64,000 nt of DNA, taken from Leptospira alstonii serovar Sichuan str. 79601 (lineage in GTDB: Bacteria > Spirochaetota > Leptospiria > Leptospirales > Leptospiraceae). The position numbers were made by a program, and so were the translations under genes. Of this stretch, positions 1 to 15,971 are shown one piece after another. The DNA lies in assembly GCF_000347175.1 (NCBI RefSeq), contig NZ_ANIK01000026.1:1-64000 (forward strand), read 5' to 3'. Every line of letters starts with the position of its first letter. The first letter of the stretch is position 1. The notes beneath the pieces are model-generated. The model made no database searches. It was not told where the DNA came from and saw only the letters and a list, made by a program, of their open reading frames with translations.

Positions 1-302
1 AGAGCTCCAAAGAGAGTCCAAGTTCCGGTGCTAAGTCGAATATTCACCCGCTTCATTTTTCGTTTTCCCGGACTGGGCTGATACAAGGTTCGACCGGCCT
101 TCTTACCTAAACGCCTCGTAGCAGAAAGATACTTTCCATACGTTCTCAAAAGTTCGGGAATTTTTCTTGGAAGCGCTTTCACATCTTTTTCGGAAAAACG
201 AATCCACCTTTCTTCCGGAATCAAAAGAGTAACCGTTTCGGAACGATCTTCCCTAAGAGTCGAACTGATTTTAAAATCCGATTGTAGCCACAATGTTCCC
301 AT
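1..302 (-). CDS. DUF1564 family protein, 3' end beyond window
   Basis: An open frame on the minus strand starts with ATG at 302 and reads to the window edge without a stop (100 codons). The product begins [12 protein letters not shown] and contains RYGKYLS-type (here [17 protein letters not shown]) and TLYQ motifs followed by [12 protein letters not shown], which I recognise from DUF1564, a family of small proteins expanded in Leptospira. Its function is unknown; the conserved basic segment has been guessed to bind nucleic acid, but nothing here proves that. The codons upstream of the ATG are open for a short distance but contain no ATG, GTG or TTG before a stop, so this start is the best choice. 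The C-terminal part is missing because of the window boundary, not a visible truncation. Confidence 0.8.
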   Translation of the reverse strand, partial: MGTLWLQSDFKISSTLREDRSETVTLLIPEERWIRFSEKDVKALPRKIPELLRTYGKYLSATRRLGKKAGRTLYQPSPGKRKMKRVNIRLSTGTWTLFGA

Positions 303-450
303 ACCGATTACGGTTCTCGGAAAATATGCGATGGATCCGATTTGTGTGAAAAAAAATCAAAAAATAACGAAAAAATCCTCTCAGAACACCTAACGCACAT
401 TAATTGAAAAATCGTTTCGAACATTTTCGAACATAAGGAAATTTGTAGGA

Positions 451-511
451 GCGTACTAGGGGTCAGTGGATAGAGATCAGGGGTCAGGGTTAAATTTTTT
501 CCGTTTTATCC
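451..511 (+). repeat. Family B dispersed repeat, solo copy
   Basis: GCGTACTAGGGGTCAGTGG at 451-469 is identical to 54442-54460. The following GATCAG/GGGTCAGGGTTA-rich stretch and the AATTTTTTCCGTTTTATCC block at its end are matched closely at 58695-58722. It directly abuts the family A element that starts at 511. No inverted partner was seen nearby, so it looks like a solo end of the MITE-like element found intact at 54446-54614. Confidence 0.7.
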
Positions 512-660
512 AATGCGAAAGCGATTGAAGCGGAATCAACAAATTGATATAAGGAAAAAATTTGGCTTTTAGCGATCTATCAATTTGTTGATTGGAGCAG
601 AAAGCGCGGTCCAGCTCCAGTTTTTTCCGTACGAAAAAACTGGAGCTGGATTCGCCCAAT
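511..660 (-). repeat. Family A double-hairpin element, copy 1
   Basis: In minus orientation it reads GATTGGGCGAATCC, hairpin 1, ACCGCGCTTTCTGCTCC, hairpin 2, then AATCGCTTTCGCATT. Hairpin 1 has 18-base perfect arms (610-627 with 633-650). Hairpin 2 has 15-base perfect arms (534-548 with 579-593) around a 30-base loop. The conserved flanking blocks match the copy at 37697-37860 in the opposite orientation, while hairpin 1 has a different sequence. A degenerate copy of the element's tail motif (CCGAACTCrCGTwA) appears alone at about 746-770 (minus) and 799-815 (plus). Confidence 0.85.
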
Positions 661-859
661 CTTTAATACGATTGTAACAATGTTTCCGTTTTTACTGTTG
701 TAGAATTTTATAAAGATGAGTTTACTTTTGATTCTATTCTTCGCATTGCCGTAAATAACGCGAGTTCGGCCTAAGAAAGATTGGGTCCATTTCTTACATT
801 GAACTCACGTCGTTTAACGTCCTCATTCCTACAAACAACTCTCTTATCAAACTCGATCA

Positions 860-902
<43 letters not shown>

Positions 903-957
903 GAACATTTATCTTTTCCTTAAACCTTCTACGGGTTAACTTCCAAGGAGTTATAAG

Positions 958-2343
<1,386 letters not shown>

Positions 2344-2455
2344 ACTTAAATATTAGGATTCCATAATTAGTGGATCCTAATTAAAAATTTAGAATATGTT
2401 TCAGAATCATCAGGACGCGACCCAAAAGAAACTCGACAATATAACTTTTTACGGG

Positions 2456-3153
2456 ATGTCGTATGAAGAAAAAAGCTCGTCGTTAGGCGGCCGTTTTTTT
2501 CTTCATACGGACAAAATAAGTCCCGTTCTTTTAATACGGAATAAATTCGTTATTTTTAATATTCTAATATTCATACTTTTATCGACTCCTACGTTTTATT
2601 GTAAAAAAGACAACCAAAAACCCGACTTGAATAAGGAACTTACGGACCCGGCGTCGGAGTCGGCTTTGGAAATCCAAAAAAATCAAGAAATTCTAAAGTC
2701 TGAAATCAAGAAATCTTATAAGATTCAAAACTCTTCCTCTTCCGTCGAAGAGGCGCTCCAAAAAGCGCTTACGGAGATACGGGATAACCCGAATCGTTCC
2801 GACGAACTGCTTCGATATTCGTGCAGCCCGGAAGAAACCAGAAAGATCTATCTCCCGAACAACGCGGATCAAAATAATATAACGGCAAATTCTAAAATAG
2901 AAGATTCTATGTATCTGATTCTTTTAAGAAGAACCGCCGGTCTGGATAAAATCAGAAAACATCTTCAAAATACGAAAGGGGCGATAAAAATCCCCCCCTT
3001 TCCTAAGCCGCATAACATCCGTAAGCTGATAAACATCAACGGATATATTATCGGCGAATTCGATCTACAAGTAGGATCAAAGACTATCCGAATCGAAGAG
3101 ATCAAACTCGTTATAGAACATAAAAATCAATTTAAAGTTTGTACATACGGAAC

Positions 3154-3157
<4 letters not shown>
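2456..3157 (+). CDS. Small predicted lipoprotein between LipL48-like gene and TonB receptor
   Basis: Not a family I recognise. A hydrophobic stretch ([19 protein letters not shown]) ends in a plausible spirochaetal lipobox, so the mature protein should be a lipid-anchored, mainly helical, charged polypeptide of about 180 residues. The start is uncertain. The frame is open from an ATG at 2396, but ATG 2456 (preceded by GGG) gives a shorter leader; no conventional start codon lies closer to the signal sequence. A strong inverted repeat (2461-2508) falls inside the leader codons. The stop overlaps the start of the downstream receptor in an ATGA (3154-3157), so the two are probably translationally coupled and function together. 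Confidence 0.6.
2461..2508 (+). promoter_or_regulatory. Perfect 14-base inverted repeat within the leader of the small lipoprotein gene
   Basis: GTATGAAGAAAAAA (2461-2474) pairs perfectly with TTTTTTCTTCATAC (2495-2508) around a 20-base GC-rich loop. It lies about 115 bases after the LipL48-like stop and just inside the N-terminal codons of the next gene. No T-run follows the right arm, so it is not a classical terminator; it may act as a processing site or attenuator that sets the lipoprotein:receptor ratio. Confidence 0.5.
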
Positions 3158-6123
<2,966 letters not shown>

Positions 6124-6137
6124 ACGCTCGGATTATC

Positions 6138-6312
6138 GCGGCGAATTTCTCTTCGCTTCCGCGAAGAGAAACCGCGCTCCCCGCTGCAATCTGCATCGCA
6201 ACATATTATTTTTTAAGAATATTTTAATTTAATTGTATTCAAAAATTATCTCCCGCAAAACGGACGTTGCGAAGCAGGATTTTCGCTAGGATCGCTTTCG
6301 CGGTAGTATGCC
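6138..6312 (+). repeat. Family A double-hairpin element, copy 2 (between receptor and exbB)
   Basis: GGCGAAT, then hairpin 1 with 11-base perfect arms (6146-6156 with 6161-6171, loop TTCC), then ACCGCGCT, then hairpin 2 with 12-base arms carrying one mismatch (6191-6202 with 6266-6277), then GGATTTTCGCTAGGATCGCTTTCGC. The flank order matches copies 1, 3 and 4, while the stems have their own sequences. It fills most of the 298-base gap between the receptor and exbB, so it may separate or modulate expression of the two transcripts. Confidence 0.75.
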
Positions 6313-6357
6313 CCATTTTATCCGTTTCCGATCCTTGAAAATCTCAAATCCGTAATC

Positions 6358-6405
<48 letters not shown>

Positions 6406-6421
6406 TGAATCGGAGACGTCG

Positions 6422-7276
<855 letters not shown>

Positions 7277-7302
7277 TCGCTTTTTTGCATGCAGGTATCC
7301 TT

Positions 7303-7722
7303 ATGATCCGAATCAAAAAGAAACGCGCTTTAGAGGAAATATCCGCATCCTCGATGTCGGATATCGCGTTCCTCTTATTGGTGTTTTTTATGGTGACCGC
7401 GGTATTCTTCGTTAAAGAAGGATTGAACGTTCAACTTCCCAGAAAAAACTCCAATCCCACTTTGATCCTTCGAGAAAACGTCTACGAGATCTTGATCGCG
7501 GGCGACTTGGTTAAGATGAAGAACAAATCCGTCGGAACCAAGGATTATAGAAACCTAATCGATTTCAGGGAACAACTTGGTCTGATGGAAATTCCCGACA
7601 TAGAAAACAAAGTCGCATTGATAAAAACCACCGGAGAAACGAAATACGGCAATATGTTGGAAGCGTTATCCGCCGTTCAAATCCGAGGATTTAAACAGAT
7701 CTCCGTAAAAAGGTTGAAGTGA
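7303..7722 (+). CDS. exbD: ExbD/TolR biopolymer transport protein, first copy
   Basis: A 139-residue protein with a basic cytoplasmic N-terminus, a single transmembrane helix ([20 protein letters not shown], residues about 18-37) and a periplasmic ExbD/TolR domain. The Asp in SMSDIAF is the conserved proton-carrying residue of the family. I chose ATG 7303 (MIRIKKKR) over an in-frame ATG at 7285 because AGG at about 7290 is well spaced for it and the product then matches normal ExbD length. Located 26 bases after exbB; its stop overlaps the region of the second exbD start. Two different ExbD proteins in one operon are usual in Leptospira, Bacteroidetes and some proteobacteria. Confidence 0.9.
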   Translation: MIRIKKKRALEEISASSMSDIAFLLLVFFMVTAVFFVKEGLNVQLPRKNSNPTLILRENVYEILIAGDLVKMKNKSVGTKDYRNLIDFREQLGLMEIPDIENKVALIKTTGETKYGNMLEALSAVQIRGFKQISVKRLK

Positions 7723-7724
7723 AT

Positions 7725-8141
7725 ATGAGTTTAAAGAAGAAAAAAAATCCGCCTTCGATTCCGGTCAGTTCGATGGCCGATATCGCCTTTTTACTTTTGG
7801 TTTTTTTTATGGTCACTTCCGTTCTGGATACCGACCCCGATTTACCGATCTCTCTTCCGGACGTTTCCGGCGGGGAACAGTTGAATAAGAAAATAGCGAA
7901 TTTATATCTCAGCGCCGACAAGGATAAAACGGTCTACTTCAATCAGGTTCGAATGCCCTTGAATCAAGCGATCAATAACGTGAGAGCCAAACTCGCGACG
8001 ACCCCCGATCTTAAAGTTTTAATTCACGCGGATAAGGATTTGCCTTATGCCGAACTGGACAACACCTTCGAACTGTTAAAGGAAGCAGGCGCCTTGAAAA
8101 TATCGCTCGTCACGAAAACCACACAAGGCGGAGGTCTTTGA
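7725..8141 (+). CDS. exbD: ExbD/TolR biopolymer transport protein, second copy
   Basis: A 138-residue paralogue of the preceding protein, with the same layout: basic N-terminus ([13 protein letters not shown]), transmembrane helix with the conserved Asp ([20 protein letters not shown]) and a periplasmic domain ending [14 protein letters not shown]. The ATG at 7725 lies two bases after the first exbD stop; a GTG at 7719 is also in frame, but the ATG gives the standard length and AGGTTGAAG upstream can serve as ribosome site. The two ExbD copies differ strongly in the periplasmic part, so they probably assemble as a heteromer or recognise different TonB partners. Confidence 0.9.
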   Translation: MSLKKKKNPPSIPVSSMADIAFLLLVFFMVTSVLDTDPDLPISLPDVSGGEQLNKKIANLYLSADKDKTVYFNQVRMPLNQAINNVRAKLATTPDLKVLIHADKDLPYAELDNTFELLKEAGALKISLVTKTTQGGGL

Positions 8142-8144
8142 CCG

Positions 8145-8723
8145 ATGGGACAAACCGACGTCGTTCAAAAAGGAAAACTCCGAAAACGGATCGATCGATA
8201 TCGGATGGAATTCTTTCTATCCGTTTCGTTTTTTCTTCAAATATTCGTTCTGTTTTTTTGGTACACACCTTCCATCGAATTCAATCGATTGGATCGGCTC
8301 GTGGACGAGGTCGCCTTTGTGGACAATTTAGTCATACAAGAACCTAACGCCGGTGAGGCGGTCGACGACGGAGAGTTCGAAGCGACCGATACGATTAAAA
8401 AAAAAGAAGATCCGAGAATTGCGGGAGCGCAAGACGCGATCATTTCCGGAGCGACTGCTCCCGTGGACTTGACTCCGAATATCACACCCGACTATCCCTC
8501 GGAGGCAAGATCGGCTGGTATCGCGGGAACTTCGACTCTCGAGGTCATCATCGCCGAGAACGGACAAGTGTTAAGAGTTCGGTCCGTGGGAAAACCTCTG
8601 GGCTTCGGCTTGGACGAAGCGGCGATCGACGCGTTCTATAAAAAAAGATATTCTCCTTCCGTTTTGGATGGAAAGCCGATCACCGTAAAGGTACTCATTC
8701 CGGTTCGATTCAGTCTTTATTGA
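8145..8723 (+). CDS. tonB: TonB energy-transducing protein
   Basis: A 192-residue protein with one N-terminal transmembrane helix ([18 protein letters not shown], about 24-41), an acidic periplasmic linker (about 55-115) and a C-terminal TonB domain (about 116-192). The TonB domain shows the typical [24 protein letters not shown] pattern and ends with [16 protein letters not shown]. The linker is short and lacks the long proline-rich repeats of E. coli TonB. It is the last gene of the exbB-exbD-exbD-tonB operon, three bases after the second exbD. It should transmit the proton-motive force from ExbBD to the outer-membrane receptor encoded upstream. Confidence 0.9.
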   Translation: MGQTDVVQKGKLRKRIDRYRMEFFLSVSFFLQIFVLFFWYTPSIEFNRLDRLVDEVAFVDNLVIQEPNAGEAVDDGEFEATDTIKKKEDPRIAGAQDAIISGATAPVDLTPNITPDYPSEARSAGIAGTSTLEVIIAENGQVLRVRSVGKPLGFGLDEAAIDAFYKKRYSPSVLDGKPITVKVLIPVRFSLY

Positions 8724-8728
8724 TATAT

Positions 8729-10261
<1,533 letters not shown>

Positions 10262-10377
10262 AAAAGAACCGATTCAATCCTATATTAAAAAAATGAAATA
10301 CGCCTAATCGAAAAACCCAGGAGGAATTTAAAATACGAAAAACCGAACCACTTAAAGTTCGTCCGCCAATTGTTTCT

Positions 10378-11151
10378 TTATTGCCGCACGCAGACGAGCT
10401 TTCTGGAAACGTTACAATTCGAAGTGAACAGGTCCGCAATCGACACGTCGGAAAGAGCGTTCCCGGACCCGAACTGCGCGTTGTCTCCGGCCGCGACACT
10501 CGTCCAATTCAAACAATTCACGCTGGAGGTCCAATCGGCTTCGACACCGGTCCACCAAGTCGTAGCCGCGTTTGAATCGATCGACGTCAGTAAACCCGGG
10601 ACCGGAAAAACCACAATCCCCGCGGAGTTGGTCGTAAACGCTTTTACGGGCGAAGAGACCGCGCCCTTATAATAGTCCTGATTGGGTAAAAGAACCCAGT
10701 TCGCATTTTCCGCTCTATTCGTACAATTAGGCGTCGCATTACAAGCTCTGCGTAAGGGAGCACCCGTGGAAGCGATCATCGCCTTATAGTCCGTTCCGGT
10801 TCCCGGCAAAGAAACAAAGTTCGTATTCTTTTCATTGGCGCAAATATTATCGGCTCCCGCCACGGTTCCCGCACCCAATTGTCCCATCGTTCCGGCGACG
10901 GTTACGAAAATATATTTAAGTTCGAGATTCGGATCGGAAGTTTGTTCGGTTTTGTCCGAACCCAAAAGCGCCAAAAACAAAAGGTTCGGATTCAGATCGG
11001 GGAACGGGGTCGAACAACGTGTCAGAAAAAAAACGCAGATCAAAAAAGAATATGTCATTTTTTGAATGTGTTTTGCCGAATTAAAGACGGTCCTTTCGCC
11101 GTTCCCGATCGAACGGATTTTTTGTAAAAAATCGACTTCTTTGAAAATCAT
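10378..11151 (-). CDS. DUF1554-domain lipoprotein
   Basis: Leptospiral DUF1554 lipoprotein. A hydrophobic segment ending in a lipobox (FFLTRC) precedes a short linker and the domain KYIFVTVAGTMGQLGAGTVAGADNICANEKN ... YKAMIAST ... DLFTSNCNVSRKLVCVRQ (segments shown separated), with paired cysteines and many Trp/Asn residues like C-type-lectin-related surface folds. Start: ATG 11151 is preceded at five bases by AAGGAG and overlaps the upstream stop as ATGA, so it is preferred, although it gives a long 30-residue leader before the signal sequence. An internal ATG at 11058 would give a compact signal peptide but has no visible ribosome site. It is the last gene of the cyclase-FecR-Fn3 operon. 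Function unknown. Confidence 0.8.
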   Translation of the reverse strand: MIFKEVDFLQKIRSIGNGERTVFNSAKHIQKMTYSFLICVFFLTRCSTPFPDLNPNLLFLALLGSDKTEQTSDPNLELKYIFVTVAGTMGQLGAGTVAGADNICANEKNTNFVSLPGTGTDYKAMIASTGAPLRRACNATPNCTNRAENANWVLLPNQDYYKGAVSSPVKAFTTNSAGIVVFPVPGLLTSIDSNAATTWWTGVEADWTSSVNCLNWTSVAAGDNAQFGSGNALSDVSIADLFTSNCNVSRKLVCVRQ

Positions 11152-11960
11152 TCGAACTCCTTCCGAAAACTGATTTCGATTCTTCCCAAAGAGTTCGGTT
11201 GTAATAGATTCGGGTAATTCCATCTGGAAACACCTTCCGGTTTTGATTCTATCAAAACGGCGGTGGAATGAAAAGAGCGTTTTTCCAACCATACGTTTAA
11301 GCCGTAACTCAAAAGGGCCAAGACGCCTATGCTCGTTTGATTACTTTGATGTCTATCGTATTCCTTTTTGTCGTCCTCCCTTTTTTGCAGGAAATAAATC
11401 GATACCGGAGCGGGCGTCGTCAAGGCGACTAACGTTAAAAAGGAAGGATCGTTCCCGGCAGATTGGGAGAGGGAATTTCCTGCGACCCTTTCCGCGTTAC
11501 CCGCAACCGCCAAAGCTCCGAACCATAAAAAAATCAGGGAGGCCTTCGTATATTCCTTTCTTTCGATCGGAAGCAAACCGGGAACCCAAACCTTCCAAGT
11601 GGAAACTCCGTCCACCGCCCGTTTTTTTTCGGCTTCCACCATACTCTTCGGCCTGTCTTGTTCCACGAGAAAAGAGGACCACTGACTCCAAGAGGAAGGT
11701 TTTCCGAAACGGTTGAGCGCAGAGATTCTAAATTCGTATTCTCCCGCCGGAATCAAAAATTCCAAACTGCTCGTAACCGTTTTCTCTTCGGCAACGAGAG
11801 TTTCCGGCTCGGAAACCTTTCGTACTTCGACCTTATATCCGTGACTGCCCTTTACTTCGTTCCACTCGATGTAATAGGTGTATTTTCTATCTTCTGAATA
11901 TGCAGAATAGCTAATAAATAAACAAAGTAGAATCGTGAATTTTATAACTGCGGATCTCAA
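11148..11960 (-). CDS. Fibronectin-III-like membrane-associated protein
   Basis: A 270-residue protein with signal peptide (about 1-22), a fibronectin-type-III-like beta-sandwich at about 27-100 (YYIEWNEVKGSHGYKVEV, GEYEFRISALNRFGKPSSWS, W...FLV), and a C-terminal half with two or three hydrophobic segments (SLIFLWFGALAVAG, SFLTLVALTTPAPVSIYFL, SIGVLALLSYGLNVWL). It resembles the DUF5683-type small membrane proteins found in bacteria with extensive envelopes, but I cannot assign it firmly. Its start is five bases from the stop of the FecR-domain gene, and it overlaps the DUF1554 gene, so the set is one operon. Probably a periplasmic adaptor anchored in the inner membrane. Confidence 0.75.
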   Translation of the reverse strand: MRSAVIKFTILLCLFISYSAYSEDRKYTYYIEWNEVKGSHGYKVEVRKVSEPETLVAEEKTVTSSLEFLIPAGEYEFRISALNRFGKPSSWSQWSSFLVEQDRPKSMVEAEKKRAVDGVSTWKVWVPGLLPIERKEYTKASLIFLWFGALAVAGNAERVAGNSLSQSAGNDPSFLTLVALTTPAPVSIYFLQKREDDKKEYDRHQSNQTSIGVLALLSYGLNVWLEKRSFHSTAVLIESKPEGVSRWNYPNLLQPNSLGRIEISFRKEFE

Positions 11961-11964
11961 TCTA

Positions 11965-13560
11965 TCATTCTCCTTTTTTACCGGTTGTTTTCGTTTCCGG
12001 AGCGGCCAAGTCCTCTCGCAGTACGATCTTAAAATCCGCCTTGGTTTGATTGGACCGGTTTCCTTCCTGAATCAAGGCCCAGTAAAATTTACCGACGTCC
12101 AAAACTCCGAGATCCGTCAAACGAAAGGATTCTCCGCTTACGGATCGTTTGAGTATGGATTCTCCTTTTTCTCCGTACAAATTTAGACTCCATTTTTCCG
12201 CTTTGGAATTTACGTTGTGTTTCCATCGAAATACGATCGAATTCCGTCCGGTCATGTCTACGGTTCTTCCTTGGATCGGATACAACAACGTGGGAGTGAG
12301 TTCGATTTTGTTTTCGGAGTTATCTTTTTTGGAGACATTCTCTTCCTGTGGGCGTTGCGACGAAGTGAATTCGTTCTTTGCGGTTTCGGGAGCCACATTT
12401 CGAACCGAATCCAAATTCTCCACTTGAAAGGATCTCGCCTCCGATACGGATAAAGCTCCCGGCAAATTCGAAAACGCCTTCACCCTCCAGTGGTATTTTC
12501 CGCCGGACAAAGGAATCGAGATCGAAGTTTTAAAAACAGTAAGTTGTCTGAGTTCCGACTTAAAATCGGCGGACTGCGAAATTTCCAAGATATAACCGGT
12601 CGCTAAGGCGGAAGGTTTCCAGCGAAAGGATTGTAAAGCCGATCCTTCCAGAGTCGTATTCTTTAACGGAAAAAGAAGGGCCACCGGAGGATTGGGAAGA
12701 ATTCTGAACTTACGAACTTCCGAGACTTTTTTCTTATCCGCCGAAACGAGCCTCCAATAATAAATCCCTTCCGGAAAATTCGCGTCCGTCGATTCTCCCT
12801 TAAATTCTTTTTTAAAAATCAAAGGAGCAAAACTTCGGTTTAACGAAACTTCCAATAATCCGACTAAAAAAGGCGAATCCGATTTCCAACGAAATCCGAT
12901 TTTGGCTTCCGCCGTTTCCGGAAAAATTCGATGATTGTCGTTCGGTTCCAATAATTTCCACTCCTCCCGGATCGGAGACAAGGTATCGTTCCCTATTCTG
13001 GCCCTTTCCCCTTCCTTGATTTTCGCTTCCGCGCCGTTAGCGCCCAACCATTTTAGATTTCCCTTTACCGATTCCACCAAGTTTTCCCCGCTCGCCTCCT
13101 CCCGCGTTATGCGAAACAGGCTCGGCTCGTTTGAGGACTTTAAGGTCGTTTTATCCGAAATCAAATTCACGGGTTTATCGGATTGCACTTTTACCGAGCC
13201 CTCTTCGAGTTTCAAAAGTTCCTCTTCTTCCCTGAGATGGATCACGATCATGGATCTTGGATCCAATTCGAATTTGGTTCCGGACTTCAAAGTCACGACC
13301 GCCTCCGAAAGTTCGTCGGTTCTAACGGAGTCTTGATTGAAAATCGGAAAATTCTGTTCCACATCCTGCCAGATCATATGATCCGAAAGTTTTCTTTGAG
13401 CGGTTCTGTATTTGAAAGTGATGTTCCCTACGATTTCCTTTTTTCCTTCCCCGAAATCGACCGCACCTTCCTTCCAAAAAAGAAAAAGAGAAACGCCTAA
13501 GGCAAACAGGGACAATATCCCAACGTGAATCTCCCTTTTAAATTTCGAATATACGTTCAT
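11965..13560 (-). CDS. FecR-domain membrane protein
   Basis: A 531-residue protein with one N-terminal transmembrane helix (about 12-29), a FecR domain (about 60-190; LSEAVVTLKSGTKFELD, LEEGSVKVQSDKPVNLIS, IKEGERARI) and two or more fibronectin-like beta-sandwich segments (FRWKSDSPFLVGLLEVSL, FRWKPSALATGYILEISQS, FRWKHNVNSKAEKWSLNL). FecR domains bind periplasmic ligands or partners and in many spirochaetes occur without the ECF sigma partner. I choose ATG 13560 because it overlaps the cyclase stop (ATGA, 13557-13560); the frame is open upstream but entirely within the cyclase gene. It presumably links an envelope signal to the cyclase. Confidence 0.85.
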   Translation of the reverse strand: MNVYSKFKREIHVGILSLFALGVSLFLFWKEGAVDFGEGKKEIVGNITFKYRTAQRKLSDHMIWQDVEQNFPIFNQDSVRTDELSEAVVTLKSGTKFELDPRSMIVIHLREEEELLKLEEGSVKVQSDKPVNLISDKTTLKSSNEPSLFRITREEASGENLVESVKGNLKWLGANGAEAKIKEGERARIGNDTLSPIREEWKLLEPNDNHRIFPETAEAKIGFRWKSDSPFLVGLLEVSLNRSFAPLIFKKEFKGESTDANFPEGIYYWRLVSADKKKVSEVRKFRILPNPPVALLFPLKNTTLEGSALQSFRWKPSALATGYILEISQSADFKSELRQLTVFKTSISIPLSGGKYHWRVKAFSNLPGALSVSEARSFQVENLDSVRNVAPETAKNEFTSSQRPQEENVSKKDNSENKIELTPTLLYPIQGRTVDMTGRNSIVFRWKHNVNSKAEKWSLNLYGEKGESILKRSVSGESFRLTDLGVLDVGKFYWALIQEGNRSNQTKADFKIVLREDLAAPETKTTGKKGE

Positions 13561-15761
13561 GCCAAGGACCGGGAAGGGCTCTCCGGATCGGGTATTCCGC
13601 ATAACGCGCGTAATTCTTCCAACGATTTGGGACAATCCTGATCGTCCTTCCAACCTAACACCGCGTAAACGATTTGCGGTTTTTCTTTCCCTCGGATCCA
13701 AACGGGAGGAAGTTTCACAAAATTAAAATGATCCTTACCCTGCAGATAAGTGCTTTCGGAAATTAGAATGTCGGTTCCGAACTCCTTATTCAAGTATTCC
13801 ACCCTCGAAGCGAGATTGACAGTATCTCCGATCACGGTGAATTCCAGCTTCTTCTCGGAGCCGATCTGCCCCACGATCACGGGGCCCGAATTGACACCGC
13901 AGCCGAAACGTGTAAAGGGGCGTCCGATCTCTTTCCCTTGCCGGTTGAATTCGATGAGCGCTCTTCGCATTAATAAAGCGGCGTTGATCGCGTTTTTCGC
14001 CTCGTTTCCGTCGTGTACAAGCGCGCCCCAATGAGCCATCACGGCGTCTCCGATGAATTTATCCACGATCCCTTGCGTAAGATGAATACATTCCACCATT
14101 TCGGTAAAGTATTGGTTTAAAAATTCGACCACCTCTTCCGGTTTCATCTTTTCGGACATTCCCGTAAAGTTTCTAAGATCGGAAAAAAACACGGTAACTT
14201 CCCGATTTTCTCCGCCCAACTTCAGATCGGAAGATAACGCGCGTTCGGCGATCTCCTTGTTGACGAATTTACCGAAGGTGCTTTTGATTTTTTCCCTTTC
14301 TTCCAGTCCTCTCGCCATTCTTAAAAACGAATTGGTAAGGACCCCGACTTCGTCGTGTGTCGTGGGGCGAATGTCCACGGCGTAATTTCCCTGTTCCACC
14401 TTCCTGGTGGCGGAAAGAAGTTGAATGATCGGAATCGTAAGCGTCCTTGAAAAAACGAATACTACGAAAAAAGCGACGGACAAAACCGAAATCATAATCA
14501 ATAGATTTTGTCTGCGGATTTTATAAACCGCTTCGAAAGCGACATCGGCGTCTAACGTGAAAATGATTCCCAAACCTCCCACTTCGAGTTGTTGATAAGA
14601 ACCTAAAACCTCCCGGCCTTCGAAATCGAATCTTTGCGATCCGTTATCGGAAGGGCTGCGAAGCATATTCTCCACAAGAGGATGTTTTTTATAATCCTTC
14701 CCCGAGACGGCTTCCTTATCGTTCGAATGAGCGATTAGGTTTCCGGAAGAATCCACGACGATCATCTGAAAAAAATCGGTTTGTCTCACCGCAAGAAAAG
14801 AATCCAAAAACTCCGAGGCCGAAAAAACCAAACCGGAAATTTCATCCCCGACCGGAAGTAAAACCGCCACTGCGGGAAAACCGAACTCGGAAGAAACATT
14901 CAATACTTCTAATGTTCCTGACAGACGGGAAGACGCCTTTTCCAAAGCGGTTTTTAAGGTTGTCGGATCGGGAACCACCGAATTCGTTTTTAAAAATCTC
15001 AAATTCCAAAAAAGAGAATCGATTTCCCGGACGGAATCCCTGCTTTTGAACCGAACGTATGCGACCGCGTTGGAGTTGGCCCGAAAGAATTTTTCGGAAT
15101 CGGCGGGACGAAAGTCCTGGATTTTCCGGGTTGTTTCCTTCAGTTGTCCGCTCAATTGAAGTCCGGTCATACGCGCGAGGGAAAGATTGTATTCCTGGAT
15201 GAGAATCTCGCTGTACTTTCTGAAAAAAAACGTGGCCATAGTAATCATCAGACTCATGCTGAGCATGATGATCGCGGAGACGATGGAGAGAAGTTTAACT
15301 CGAATCGTAAACCGGGACGGACGAAACGGCTCGAATTCGCGGCTCAAATCCAAGTGCTTAAGAAAATTATGATATTTTGATTCGATTTCGGAGACCTTTC
15401 CGCGTCCGACCCAGACAAGACAGGAGGAAGTAGCGGAAAGATTCTTTAAAAAATGAAAGAATTTTTCGGAAGACTCGCCCGCTCCCGAAAGGATTTTATC
15501 GCTGTTCGCGGAAGAGATCGAAAAACCCCCGTGTTTAAGATCCCGGACGAGTTTTAAAAAGTTATCTGATTTTTTGAGGGACTCCGCTTCTTTTCCCGGA
15601 AGACAAAAAACGATCTCTCGAATTCCAAGCGCGAGTTTTTCCGAAATCAAACTTCGGACGATCCAATCCGGATCCTGCGAATCGGAGTGAAGATTCGGCA
15701 ATTCTTCCCAACGAATCGGTTTATCATTTTTACTCTTGGATCGATCGAGCAGGTTGGACAT
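13557..15761 (-). CDS. Membrane-bound class III adenylate/guanylate cyclase with extracytoplasmic sensor and HAMP domain
   Basis: A 734-residue protein. Residues 1-145 are an unassigned cytoplasmic region. A transmembrane helix (about 155-176), a Cache-like periplasmic sensor (about 180-415), a second helix (about 418-438), a HAMP domain (about 440-495) and a class III cyclase domain (about 525-710) follow. Both metal-binding Asp residues are present (FFSDLRNFTG and DKFIGDAVMAHWG), as are the substrate-reading Lys and Asp (KLEFTVIGD) and the transition-state Asn/Arg (NLASRVE), which favours ATP as substrate. GGAG lies about eleven bases upstream of the ATG. First gene of an overlapping operon whose partners are all envelope proteins. 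It should make cAMP in response to a periplasmic cue. Confidence 0.9.
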   Translation of the reverse strand: MSNLLDRSKSKNDKPIRWEELPNLHSDSQDPDWIVRSLISEKLALGIREIVFCLPGKEAESLKKSDNFLKLVRDLKHGGFSISSANSDKILSGAGESSEKFFHFLKNLSATSSCLVWVGRGKVSEIESKYHNFLKHLDLSREFEPFRPSRFTIRVKLLSIVSAIIMLSMSLMITMATFFFRKYSEILIQEYNLSLARMTGLQLSGQLKETTRKIQDFRPADSEKFFRANSNAVAYVRFKSRDSVREIDSLFWNLRFLKTNSVVPDPTTLKTALEKASSRLSGTLEVLNVSSEFGFPAVAVLLPVGDEISGLVFSASEFLDSFLAVRQTDFFQMIVVDSSGNLIAHSNDKEAVSGKDYKKHPLVENMLRSPSDNGSQRFDFEGREVLGSYQQLEVGGLGIIFTLDADVAFEAVYKIRRQNLLIMISVLSVAFFVVFVFSRTLTIPIIQLLSATRKVEQGNYAVDIRPTTHDEVGVLTNSFLRMARGLEEREKIKSTFGKFVNKEIAERALSSDLKLGGENREVTVFFSDLRNFTGMSEKMKPEEVVEFLNQYFTEMVECIHLTQGIVDKFIGDAVMAHWGALVHDGNEAKNAINAALLMRRALIEFNRQGKEIGRPFTRFGCGVNSGPVIVGQIGSEKKLEFTVIGDTVNLASRVEYLNKEFGTDILISESTYLQGKDHFNFVKLPPVWIRGKEKPQIVYAVLGWKDDQDCPKSLEELRALCGIPDPESPSRSLA

Positions 15762-15971
15762 CCGTTCCCGTTCTCCTTAGATCTGGAGTAGAATAAGGAC
15801 GTTTTTTCTCCTGTCATCCTAAAATCGAAAATTTAAACGGAAGAATCGTACCGAGGCGACGATTTGAACGAAAATCGACACAAACAAGACTTGGAATTTG
15901 GAAACGTTACATCGAAATGAAACGAACGATTTGCTCTTGCACGATATCGATTTGAATAAAAACTGATTCCC

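Noticed and set aside
2396..2455. ATG 2396 as start of the small lipoprotein
   Set aside because: No ribosome site is visible and it would give an even longer leader before the signal sequence; ATG 2456 is a little better, although neither is convincing.
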